DNA of 8,528 nucleotides from Sphingomonas sp. GTDB lineage: Bacteria; Pseudomonadota; Alphaproteobacteria; Sphingomonadales; Sphingomonadaceae. A program made the position numbers and the translations under genes. Of the stretch, positions 1 to 6,747 are shown piece after piece; the first letter of the stretch is position 1, and every line of letters starts with the position of its first letter. The stretch spans positions 1-8,528 of the forward strand of contig JASLBO010000309.1 in assembly GCA_030146605.1 (NCBI GenBank). Reading direction: 5' to 3'. Under the pieces are notes generated by a model. The model ran no database searches, had not been told where the DNA came from, and saw nothing but the letters and a program-made list of their open reading frames with translations.

Positions 1-735
1 CCGCTCTTCTATCTTGCCCTCGCGCTTTATTATCTCGGCCCGCCAACCTTCGATTATGTGATCTTCAAGCGGCTGTGGAACATCCCGCTCGCCGGCATGG
101 CCGCGCTCCACAAGAAGCGCATTTCGAACGAAGTGCTGATCGGCTATTCGGGCGAAGCCTATTTTTATGCCTGGGCGCGCCAGCGCACCCAGATGGTCGC
201 GGCGCCGTTCGGCGCGGTCAAGGACGTGACGATCCTCTCGGCGATCGCCGGCAACGCGGTCACGCTGGCGATGATCCTGCTCGCCGCGCCGTTCGGCATG
301 GGCCTGCTCACCGGCGTGCAGCAAAATTGGGTATGGGGATCGATCGCGATCATCATCGCCACGTCGCTCCCGTTCATGATCTTCTCGCGGCGTGTCTTCT
401 CGCTGCCGCGCGGCACCCTGTGGTGGATCTTCGGCGTGCATTGCCTCCGTATCCTCACCGGCTCTTCGCTCATCGCAATCGCATGGCATTTCGCGCTGCC
501 GCAGGTTTCGGTCGGCTTCTGGCTGCTGATGGCCGCCGGGCGGCTGCTGGTCTGGCGCCTGCCGCTGGTCCCCAACAAGGAAGTCGCCTTCGCGACGATC
601 GCCGGCGTGGTGATCGGCCAGGGCGACGCACTCTCCGAGCTGATGGCGCTGATCGCCGCGCTCACTCTGCTCGCCCATGTCGCGCTGATCGCGGGCTTCA
701 GCGCGCACGCCCTGATCACGAGGAACAAGCAATGA
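1..735 (+). CDS. multi-pass inner-membrane protein, family not recognised (5' end missing)
   Basis: The frame is open from base 1 to a TGA at 733-735, giving the last 244 residues; the true start lies outside the window. Hydrophobic segments fall near fragment residues 1-12 (cut), 76-100, 112-128, 138-163, 171-184, 193-206 and 213-235, so this is an integral membrane protein with at least six spans. A polar stretch (about 18-75), rich in Lys, Arg and aromatic residues, lies between the first two spans. The short motif RLPLVPNKE comes before the last two spans. I see no catalytic signature and cannot name a family. Its stop overlaps the start of the DUF2141 gene (ATGA), and the ribosome-binding site for that gene lies within this one, so the two are very likely translated together. 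The next gene is a glycosyltransferase, so a role in envelope lipid or glycan handling is possible, but this is inference from position only. That it is a real coding, membrane protein is well supported; the function is open. Confidence 0.8.
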   Translation, partial: PLFYLALALYYLGPPTFDYVIFKRLWNIPLAGMAALHKKRISNEVLIGYSGEAYFYAWARQRTQMVAAPFGAVKDVTILSAIAGNAVTLAMILLAAPFGMGLLTGVQQNWVWGSIAIIIATSLPFMIFSRRVFSLPRGTLWWIFGVHCLRILTGSSLIAIAWHFALPQVSVGFWLLMAAGRLLVWRLPLVPNKEVAFATIAGVVIGQGDALSELMALIAALTLLAHVALIAGFSAHALITRNKQ

Positions 736-1244
736 TTCGCCCCGCTCTTCTCTCGCTCGCTTTTGCCGCGCTGGCGCTGCCCGGCGCCGCGCGCGCGCAG
801 GACCCGATCGACGGCTCGTGCGCGCACGGCGCGGGACCGAAGCTCTATGTCAGCGTCACCGGGCTCAAGGATCGCGGCGGCCGGCTCAAGCTCGAACTCT
901 ATCCGGGCAACGAGGCCGATTTCCTCAAGGACGATCGCACGATCAAGGCCGAGGGCAAGCAGATGCGCCGCGTCTGGGCGCAGACTCCCGCTTCGGGCCC
1001 GGTCACCCTGTGCATCCGCGCACCGGCCGCCGGCCAATGGGCATTGCTGTTCACCCATGACCGCGACGGCAAGAACAAGTTCAATTTCTGGCAGGACGGC
1101 GCGGGCTTTCCCAGCAACCAGCGGCTCGGGCGCAGCCGCCCCAAGGTGCGTCAGGCGCTGGTCAACGTCTCCGCCGCGGGCGGCCAGATCACCGTGCGTG
1201 CGCAATATCTCAAGGGGCTCGGCGGCTTCGGCCCGCTCGACTGA
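732..1244 (+). CDS. DUF2141 domain-containing exported protein
   Basis: A 170-residue protein starting at the ATG of an ATGA overlap with the upstream gene. A GAGGA site at 720-724 sits 7 bases before it, which fixes the start. Residues 1-22 form a signal peptide: a short basic start, a Leu/Ala-rich core and an ARA cleavage site before QDP. The mature part, about 148 residues, is probably a beta-rich periplasmic domain. Features fitting DUF2141 are the LKLELYPG strand (53-60) and HDRDGKNKFNFW followed by DGAGF (109-126), matching the family pattern of a His-Asp, Gly/Asn-rich turn and then a GxGFSN-like stretch. There are two cysteines, C30 and C94, which could pair in the periplasm. The biochemical role of DUF2141 proteins is not known to me. 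Lying between a membrane protein and a glycosyltransferase, it may assist an envelope process; this is inference. Family assignment is from pattern memory and is fairly good, not certain. Confidence 0.85.
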   Translation: MIRPALLSLAFAALALPGAARAQDPIDGSCAHGAGPKLYVSVTGLKDRGGRLKLELYPGNEADFLKDDRTIKAEGKQMRRVWAQTPASGPVTLCIRAPAAGQWALLFTHDRDGKNKFNFWQDGAGFPSNQRLGRSRPKVRQALVNVSAAGGQITVRAQYLKGLGGFGPLD

Positions 1245-1254
1245 GGACCGGTCC

Positions 1255-2487
1255 ATGCGCATCGTCGACGTCAACGAATTCTATTCGCCCACCGGCGGCG
1301 GGGTGCGCACCTATATCGATCGCAAGATCGGGATCATGGCCGATCTGGGCCACGAGTTGACCGTGATCGCGCCGGCGCTCGAGAACGGCGTCGAGGATCG
1401 CCCGGGCGGCGGGCGCATCCTCTGGGTCAAGTCGCCGGCCTTGCTGCTCGACCGCAATTACTGCATCTTCGTCAAGGACGAGCCGGTCTGGGCGTTGCTC
1501 GACCAGCTCCAGCCCGACATCGTCGAGTGCAGCTCGCCTTGGCTCCCGGCGTGGACGGTGGCGAACTGGAAGGGCGATTCGCTCAAGGTCTTCTTCGCGC
1601 ATGGCGACCAGATGGGCGCCTATCCGCAGCGCTGGCTCGACAATATCGCCACCCCGATCCAGGTCGAGCGCGCCTTCGCCTGGTACACGCGCTACATGAA
1701 CCGCTTCCTCGGCCGTTACGACGCGTTCGTCACCAACGGCCCCGCGCTCGCCAAGCGCTTCCGCCGCCGCGGCATGAACGTCGACGCGTCGATGCCCTTG
1801 GGGATCGAGCGCAGCTGGTTCTCGCCCGATCTGCGCGACGAGAAGCTGCGAATCGCCCTGCTCGAGCAATGCGGCCTGCCGCCCGAGGGGCATTTGCTGC
1901 TCGGGCTCGGCCGCCATCACAAGGAGAAGCGCTGGCCGCTGGTGATCGACGCGGTCGAGGCAGCGGCGACCGACCTGCCTGTCGGGCTGATCCTGATCGG
2001 CGATGGCCCCGAGCGCCGCAAGCTCGAGGACCGCATCGCCGGCAGCCCGCACATCCGCATCTTCCGCCCGGTATACGACCGCGTCCGGCTGTCGCGGATC
2101 ATGGCGAGCTGCGATGCGCTGGTCCACGGCTCCGACGCCGAGCCGTTCGGATTGGTCGCCTCGGAGGCGCTCGCCTCGGGCCTGCCGCTGATCGGCCCCG
2201 ACGAAGGCGGCTTCGCCGAGATCGCCGACCCGCTGTTCGCCGAGACCTATGCGGCGCGCGATGCGCTGTCGGCCGCCGATGCGATCCGCCGGATGTTCGC
2301 GCGCGAGCCGGCGATCCTGCGCGCCGCGGCACGCGTCGCCGCCGGCAAGGTGCGCAACGACCACGATCATACGGTAGATCTGATGGCTTATTATGAGGGG
2401 CTTCTCGCCGCGAAACGCGGCGGCGCGGCCCCGGCAGTGCTGCCCGGCGCGGCATGGACTTCGAGCAGCGTCTTGCCGAGCGGGTAG
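1255..2487 (+). CDS. GT4-family (GT-B fold) glycosyltransferase
   Basis: A 410-residue cytosolic or membrane-associated transferase that would move a sugar from a nucleotide-sugar donor to an unknown acceptor. The N-terminal Rossmann half opens with MRIVDVNEFYSPTGGGVRTY; the GGGV loop at 14-17 is typical of GT4 enzymes. The C-terminal half has the donor-site elements: GLGRHHKEKR (217-226), LILIGDGPER (245-254) and SDAEPFGLVASEALASG (293-309). The last contains the EX7E motif, E296 to E304. There is no signal peptide or membrane span. The ATG at 1255 has a GAGGA site at 1243-1247, 7 bases upstream and overlapping the DUF2141 stop codon, so the gene is almost certainly in the same operon. The last 32 residues (from about 379) lie over the 3' end of the convergent GT39 gene. 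The tail from AKRGGAA to the end looks low-complexity and is probably outside the conserved fold. Donor and acceptor cannot be told from sequence; a lipid or envelope polysaccharide acceptor is plausible from context. Confidence 0.9.
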   Translation: MRIVDVNEFYSPTGGGVRTYIDRKIGIMADLGHELTVIAPALENGVEDRPGGGRILWVKSPALLLDRNYCIFVKDEPVWALLDQLQPDIVECSSPWLPAWTVANWKGDSLKVFFAHGDQMGAYPQRWLDNIATPIQVERAFAWYTRYMNRFLGRYDAFVTNGPALAKRFRRRGMNVDASMPLGIERSWFSPDLRDEKLRIALLEQCGLPPEGHLLLGLGRHHKEKRWPLVIDAVEAAATDLPVGLILIGDGPERRKLEDRIAGSPHIRIFRPVYDRVRLSRIMASCDALVHGSDAEPFGLVASEALASGLPLIGPDEGGFAEIADPLFAETYAARDALSAADAIRRMFAREPAILRAAARVAAGKVRNDHDHTVDLMAYYEGLLAAKRGGAAPAVLPGAAWTSSSVLPSG

Positions 2488-3935
2488 CGCCCACGCAGCG
2501 TGTAATTTCCGGCGTGCAGCCGGTCGAGCACCAGCCGGCGCGATTCGGCGCGTTCCCCTGAAAATGCCGGCCCCATCACCACGATCTCCGGCCGTCTCGC
2601 AAAGATCCGGCCGATCTCGGCGAGCTGATCGACGCCGACCGCGCCATTCTCGCGCTCACGCGCCAGATGGCTCGGATAGACCCATGGGCTCAGCGCGCAG
2701 CGTCCGGTGTGCGAATAGAGGCTCGAATTGCCCGAATAGACGTACAGGCAGCCCGGACCCTGCCCGATCGCCCCGGCCAGGGTGTCAAGCTGCTGCGGGT
2801 CGCCGCGATGCCATTTCGCGCTCCACACGGTGACCTGGCCGCCGATCGCCGCCACGAGCAACAGCAGCGGCGCCACGATCCGCCGCCCCGTCGGATGGCT
2901 GCCGAGAAACCCCGCGCAGCACAGGCATGCCGGCAGCATCACCGGCAGCGCATAATGGTTGAACCACGTCCCGAACACGATCAGCCCGAACACCGATGCG
3001 ATCAGCCACCCGAAATAGAGCGCGCGGATCGGCCGCTCGCTTGCGTCCTTGACCGGAACATGGCGCGAAAGCCCGCAGACGATCAGCAACGGCGCGAGGA
3101 TCAACGCGATCTTGAGGAAGTTGTCGAGCAGGGCAAGCGGCGGATCGCTGTTGCGATCGAGGATCGAACCTAGATTGGCATAGAACCACGCATCACTATG
3201 CCCGAGCGCGGCATAGAGGCCCCAGGCGAGAAACGTCGGCACCATCGCCACCCCGACCAGCTCCATGCCGAACACCCCGATCCGCCATGGCGCGCGCCCG
3301 AGCCGATGTTCGCGCCAGAGCAGCCACAGCCCGAGGAACATGCCCTCGAACAGCACCGAATATTTGACCTGCAGCGCAGCCCCGATCAGCGCCATCGCGC
3401 CGATCGCACGCGCCCTGCGCAACCGGCCGCACGCGGCCGAGGCGGCACAAGGCACGGCAAGCACCATCGCGCCCGCCGTCATCAGATTGTAGAAGACGGG
3501 GGCCTGCCCGCTCTGCCCGTCGCCGAAGCCGAGCATGAACAGATAGAGCAACCCCGCGACGAGCCCGCCCTGCCCCCAGCCGCTGCGCTCCGCCAGCCGC
3601 ATGATCAGCAATGCGGTCAGCACCACGCTGGCCAGCGCCATCGCCTGATAGACCCACAGCCCGACCCAGGGGCCGAGGGCCGCCGCGGGCAAATAGATCA
3701 GGAACAGCCCGATCGGCTTGCGGTCCCAGATGTCGACATAAGGCAGCGCGCCCTCGAGCATCCGCTGCGCGGTCAGGAGATAGAATTCCTCGTCGACATG
3801 CACCACCGGGTTGCCGAAGGCGATCGCACGCACCGCGATCGCGGCGGCGAGCAGCACCAGCCACGGCGGCAGTGCGGCAAGGGCAGCGGCGAACGAAGAC
3901 GAAGGCGCGCGCGAAGCTGCGGCGTCGCGCGCCAT
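2391..3935 (-). CDS. GT39/ArnT-like integral-membrane glycosyltransferase (PMT_2 type)
   Basis: About 514 residues from the ATG at 3935; a GTG three codons earlier (3944) would give 517, and numbering here uses the longer form. Known enzymes of this fold move a sugar or mannose-like group from a polyprenyl-phosphate donor to a periplasmic acceptor. The first span (about 25-43) is followed by a periplasmic loop with HVDEEFY; D51-E52 is where the catalytic Asp of GT39/GT83 enzymes sits. WDRKPIGL (73-80) matches the RKPP-like family motif before the second span. About ten further hydrophobic segments follow up to residue 375, including WFNHYALPVMLP (327-338), resembling the HYxLPxxP pattern of ArnT-like proteins. 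Residues 376-517 form a soluble, probably periplasmic C-terminal domain. The 3' end overlaps the convergent GT4 gene by 97 bases. Neither start has a clear ribosome-binding site, but the ATG overlaps the stop of a possible leader ORF. pepN lies upstream on the same strand, 214-223 bases away, separated by a repeat. Acceptor and donor are unknown. Confidence 0.85.
   Translation of the reverse strand: MARDAAASRAPSSSFAAALAALPPWLVLLAAAIAVRAIAFGNPVVHVDEEFYLLTAQRMLEGALPYVDIWDRKPIGLFLIYLPAAALGPWVGLWVYQAMALASVVLTALLIMRLAERSGWGQGGLVAGLLYLFMLGFGDGQSGQAPVFYNLMTAGAMVLAVPCAASAACGRLRRARAIGAMALIGAALQVKYSVLFEGMFLGLWLLWREHRLGRAPWRIGVFGMELVGVAMVPTFLAWGLYAALGHSDAWFYANLGSILDRNSDPPLALLDNFLKIALILAPLLIVCGLSRHVPVKDASERPIRALYFGWLIASVFGLIVFGTWFNHYALPVMLPACLCCAGFLGSHPTGRRIVAPLLLLVAAIGGQVTVWSAKWHRGDPQQLDTLAGAIGQGPGCLYVYSGNSSLYSHTGRCALSPWVYPSHLARERENGAVGVDQLAEIGRIFARRPEIVVMGPAFSGERAESRRLVLDRLHAGNYTLRGRYPLGKTLLEVHAAPGSTAGAAPPRFAARSPS
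2406..2422. terminator. perfect GC hairpin inside the convergent overlap, possible weak or factor-dependent terminator
   Basis: CGCCGCG (2406-2412), AAA, then CGCGGCG (2416-2422) form a perfect 7-bp stem with a 3-base loop. It lies 13 to 29 bases inside the 3' end of the minus-strand GT39 gene and within the 3' tail of the plus-strand GT4 gene, so it would form in both transcripts. Neither side has a run of T, so it is not a classical intrinsic terminator. It could aid factor-dependent ending or protect mRNA ends, or be a chance result of high GC. Confidence 0.25.
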
Positions 3936-3982
3936 CAATTGCACGTGCTGCGCTGCCCGGATGCCAAAGTCCGCGAGTGCAT
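3935..3982 (-). CDS. possible 15-codon leader ORF upstream of the GT39 gene
   Basis: The peptide reads MHSRTLASGQRSTCN. Its ATG (3982-3980 on the minus strand) has a good ribosome-binding sequence, AAGGCGG (plus bases 3989-3995), 6 bases upstream. This is far better than anything in front of either GT39 start. Its TGA shares a base with the GT39 ATG at 3935 (TGATG), the arrangement seen in translational coupling. It may therefore be a leader that delivers ribosomes to the GT39 gene. The peptide resembles no family I know, and a 15-codon frame can arise by chance in high-GC DNA. Confidence 0.3.
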   Translation of the reverse strand: MHSRTLASGQRSTCN

Positions 3983-4077
3983 GGATTTCCGCCTTGTTTG
4001 CGACCGACCTTGCGGCCGCTTACTCAAGGCCGAGCGCCCTGTCACGCGCCCGTCCGGACAGCCTGAACCCAAATAGC
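3945..4077. other. intergenic stretch upstream of the GT39 gene
   Basis: This is the 5' flank of the minus-strand GT39 gene. Apart from the leader ORF and its ribosome-binding sequence, I see no convincing -35/-10 pair on the minus strand. A NotI palindrome (GCGGCCGC, 4012-4019) and a weak CCTTG/CAAGG pair around it are present but not clearly meaningful. An in-frame TAA on the minus strand rules out a much longer N-terminus for the GT39 protein. Confidence 0.4.
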
Positions 4078-4152
4078 CGTCATCCCGGCGAAAGCCGGGA
4101 CTTCAGGCGATGGCGCGATGCGGCACGAGGTCCCGCTTTCGCCGGGATGACG
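4078..4152. repeat. REP/BIME-like palindromic intergenic repeat
   Basis: Two arms face each other: 4078-4100 (starting CGTCATCCCGGCGAAAG) and 4131-4152 (ending CGCCGGGATGACG). They match over 22 of 23 positions, the only difference being one base missing from the right arm. They are separated by 30 bases. The left arm alone folds into a 7-bp stem, TCCCGGC/GCCGGGA, with a GAAA tetraloop (4083-4100). The missing base weakens the same fold in the right arm. The element ends 6 bases from the pepN stop codon, so it would form a strong structure in the pepN 3' UTR and could protect the mRNA or limit read-through into the GT39 gene. There is no T run, so it is not a classical intrinsic terminator. 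Short repeats starting GTCATCCCGGCGAAAGCC are, from memory, common between genes in sphingomonads and other alphaproteobacteria; copy number was not checked. Confidence 0.75.
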
Positions 4153-4158
4153 AGATAA

Positions 4159-6747
4159 TCAGTCGAGGCTCTTGCTCGCCTGTTCGAACATGTCCTTGCT
4201 CAGCCCCGGCGTCGCGACGATCCGCTCGAGCTCGGCGCGCATCTTCGCCGCGCGGCCCGCGTCGAACCGCTTCCAGCGGCCGAGCGGCGGGATCAGCTTG
4301 GCCGCGGTCTGCGGATTGAGCTTGTCGAGCGCGATCAACTGGTCCGCGACGAAGCGATAGCCGCGGCCCGACACGTCATGGAAGGCGCGCTGGTTGACGC
4401 TGAACGCGCCGATCAGCGACCGGGCGCGATTGGGGTTGGAAAGCGTGAAGTCGGGATGCGCGACCAGCCGCTCGACCATCTCGGCGGTATCCTCGCGATT
4501 CGACAATGCCTGCGCCTGAAACCATTTGTCGAGCACCAGCCCATTGTCCTGATAGCGCCGGTAGAACGCCTCGAGCGCCTCTTCACGCAGCGGCGACGCG
4601 CCGTTGACCAGGGTGGTCAGTCCACCCTGCCGGTCGGTCATGTTGTCGGCGCGGGTGAACTGATCGAAGGCGAGGCTGTCGGCATCGGCCGCGCCGCTCG
4701 CCGCGATATAGCCCAGCGACACGGTCTTGAGCCGCCGCGCGCCCTTGGCCGAGGGCGAATATTCGAAGCGGTTGGCCAGGCTGCCTTCATAGGCCGCACG
4801 CCATTCGACTTCGAGCGCTCTGCCGAGATCGTCGCGCAGCGCCTCGCGCGCACGGAAGATCGCCTCGGGCTCGACCACCGCCATCTGGTCGCCGATGAAG
4901 CTGTCCGACGGCAGCAGCACCGCCTCCGCGACGAAGGCGCGATCGAGCGCCGAATCGGTCAGCGTGTTGCGCACGGCTTCGATCACCGGCCCATGATCGG
5001 TGCCGCCATTGGTGACCGACGTCACCAGCGTATCGAGCATCAATTGCTGCATCGCCTCGTAGCGCGCGAACGGATCGTCGTCATGCGCCGAAAGGAAAGC
5101 GAGGTCCCTGGGCGTCCGGTTGGTCTCGATCACCACCGGCGCCGAGAAACCGCGGTTGATCGACAGGACCGGGGTCTCGGACAGATTTTCGAACACCACC
5201 TCCTGCGCGTCTTCCTTGAGCAGGATCAATTGCTCCTCGCACATCGGACGTCCGGTGAATCCGCCGAACAGCTTGAGCTTGAGCGGGAGCACCATCGGCT
5301 CCTTGACCGGCTGGCCCGGGGTCGGCGGGACGAGCTGGCGCAGGCTGAGCCGCGCGCGGCCGCCTTCCTGCGCGAGCGTCGCCGAGACGCGCGGGGTGCC
5401 CGCCTGGCTGTACCAGCGGCGGAACTGGGTGAGGTCGACCCCGCCGGCCTGCTCCATGCACTGGACGAAATCCTCGCAGGTCGCGGCGGTGCCGTCGAAC
5501 CGGTCGAAGTACAGGTCGGTCGCCGCGCGGAATTTGTCGGGGCCGAGGATCGTCGCCATCATGCGGATGACTTCGGCGCCCTTGTTGTAGATCGTCGCGG
5601 TGTAGAAGTTCGAGATCTCGATATATTCGTCGGGGCGCACCGGATGCGCGAGCGGTCCCGAATCCTCGGGGAACTGGCTGGCGCGCAAGCCCCGCACATC
5701 CTCGATCCGCTTCACCGCGGCGCTGCCCTGATCGGCCGAGAAGCTCTGGTCGCGGAAGACCGTGAAGCCTTCCTTGAGCGAAAGCTGGAACCAGTCGCGG
5801 CAGGTGACCCGGTTGCCCGACCAATTATGGAAATATTCGTGCGCAACCACTGCGGCGATCGCGTCGTAATCGTAATCGGTCGCGGTGTCGGGATCGGCGA
5901 GGATGTAGCGGCTGTTGAAGACGTTCAGCCCCTTGTTCTCCATCGCGCCGAAATTGAAATCGTCGACCGCGACGATGTTGAACACGTCGAGATCGTACTC
6001 GCGGCCATAGACCTTTTCGTCCCACGCCATCGACAGCTTGAGCGCATGCAGCGCATGATCGGTCTTGGCGAGATCGGGCGCGCGCACCCAGATGCCGAGC
6101 TGCACCTCGCGCCCCGACATCGTCGTAAAGGTGCCCTGATTGGCGACGAGATCCCCGGCGACCAGCGCGAACAGATAGCTCGGCTTGGGGAAGGGATCGT
6201 GCCACTCGGCCCAGTGGCGCCCCCCGTCGAGCTCGCCCTGCGCGATCGGATCGCCGTTCGCCAGCAGCACCGGGAAGCGCGCTTTGTCTGCAGTCAGCTT
6301 GACCTTGTAGCGGCTGAGCACGTCGGGGCGATCGGGAAAGAACGTGATGCGGCGAAAGCCCTCGGCCTCGCACTGGGTGCACAGCATTCCACTTGAGGCA
6401 TAGAGCCCCTGAAGCTGGGTATTGCGCTCGGGCGCGATCTCGACCTCGGTCTCGATCCTGTGCGCCGATCCGGTCAGCGGCACGACGAGGCTGGGCCCGT
6501 CCATATGCCAGCCCGCCGCCTCGGCGCCGTCGACCGTGACGCTGAGCGCGGTCAGCCCGTCGCCGTCGAGCCGCAGCGGCCGATCGTGCATGCCGTTGCG
6601 CTCGACCCACAGAATCGTGCGCACCCGCGTCGCGGCGGGATCGAGATCGAAATCGAGCGCGATCTCGGGCACGCGCCAATCGGGTTCGCGGTAATCCTCG
6701 CGGCGCGTCACATTGGGCGCCAGGGTTGCGGTTCGAGCGTCTGCCAT
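4159..6747 (-). CDS. pepN: aminopeptidase N, M1 family zinc metallopeptidase
   Basis: An 862-residue cytosolic enzyme (E. coli PepN is 870) that removes N-terminal amino acids from peptides. The N-terminal beta domain carries the bacterial PepN block CTQCEAEGFRRITFF (123-137). The exopeptidase motif GAMEN is at 267-271. Zinc site: HEYFH at 303-307 and, after exactly 18 residues, E326 within LKEGFTVFRDQ, giving the complete HExxHx18E pattern. Y387 (FYTATIYNKG) matches the transition-state tyrosine of E. coli PepN (Tyr381), with the same offset of six as the zinc motif. The C-terminal half fits the bacterial PepN beta-sandwich and helical-repeat region, including LSINRGFSAPV. There is no signal peptide. 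The ATG at 6747 is forced: an in-frame TGA lies seven codons upstream and no other start codon lies between. The GGAG (plus 6751-6754) is only 3 bases from the ATG, unusually close. The gene is divergent from the M28 gene, and a palindromic repeat follows its stop. No disruption seen. Confidence 0.97.
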   Translation of the reverse strand: MADARTATLAPNVTRREDYREPDWRVPEIALDFDLDPAATRVRTILWVERNGMHDRPLRLDGDGLTALSVTVDGAEAAGWHMDGPSLVVPLTGSAHRIETEVEIAPERNTQLQGLYASSGMLCTQCEAEGFRRITFFPDRPDVLSRYKVKLTADKARFPVLLANGDPIAQGELDGGRHWAEWHDPFPKPSYLFALVAGDLVANQGTFTTMSGREVQLGIWVRAPDLAKTDHALHALKLSMAWDEKVYGREYDLDVFNIVAVDDFNFGAMENKGLNVFNSRYILADPDTATDYDYDAIAAVVAHEYFHNWSGNRVTCRDWFQLSLKEGFTVFRDQSFSADQGSAAVKRIEDVRGLRASQFPEDSGPLAHPVRPDEYIEISNFYTATIYNKGAEVIRMMATILGPDKFRAATDLYFDRFDGTAATCEDFVQCMEQAGGVDLTQFRRWYSQAGTPRVSATLAQEGGRARLSLRQLVPPTPGQPVKEPMVLPLKLKLFGGFTGRPMCEEQLILLKEDAQEVVFENLSETPVLSINRGFSAPVVIETNRTPRDLAFLSAHDDDPFARYEAMQQLMLDTLVTSVTNGGTDHGPVIEAVRNTLTDSALDRAFVAEAVLLPSDSFIGDQMAVVEPEAIFRAREALRDDLGRALEVEWRAAYEGSLANRFEYSPSAKGARRLKTVSLGYIAASGAADADSLAFDQFTRADNMTDRQGGLTTLVNGASPLREEALEAFYRRYQDNGLVLDKWFQAQALSNREDTAEMVERLVAHPDFTLSNPNRARSLIGAFSVNQRAFHDVSGRGYRFVADQLIALDKLNPQTAAKLIPPLGRWKRFDAGRAAKMRAELERIVATPGLSKDMFEQASKSLD

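Noticed and set aside
75..731. Extended N-terminus for the DUF2141 protein (frame open back to base 75)
   Set aside because: The extra 219 residues are Arg/His/Ala-rich shadow of the membrane protein. The ATG at 732 has a ribosome site and is followed by a clean signal peptide.
741..755. Similarity of CCGCTCTTCT at base 1 and in the DUF2141 signal-peptide coding region
   Set aside because: Only 10 bases are shared, with divergence on both sides; expected by chance with codons for Pro-Leu-Leu/Phe in GC-rich coding sequence.
763..1254. Extended N-terminus for the GT4 protein (frame open back to base 763)
   Set aside because: The extra sequence is a Ser/Arg-rich shadow of the DUF2141 gene. The family start MRIVDV at 1255 has its own ribosome-binding site.
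165..1274. 369-codon minus-strand frame across the membrane protein and DUF2141 genes
   Set aside because: It spans the junction of two well-supported plus-strand genes and shows no protein-like motif or membrane pattern.
1210..2370. 386-codon minus-strand frame opposite the GT4 gene
   Set aside because: It is antisense to a glycosyltransferase with clear GT4 motifs; Arg/Asp/Ala-rich low-information sequence.
4008..4029. CCTTG/CAAGG inverted pair around a NotI site upstream of GT39
   Set aside because: Only 5 bp pair across a 12-base loop; too weak to call an operator or terminator.
3198..4076. 292-codon plus-strand frame opposite the GT39 gene and its upstream region
   Set aside because: Composition rich in Gln, His, Arg and Pro, with no motif; antisense to a transmembrane protein with family-specific residues.
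4378..6396. 672-codon open frame on the plus strand opposite pepN
   Set aside because: It is antisense to a complete, motif-verified pepN. Its Arg/His/Glu/Ala-rich composition is what the reverse strand of a high-GC gene gives, and it matches no family.
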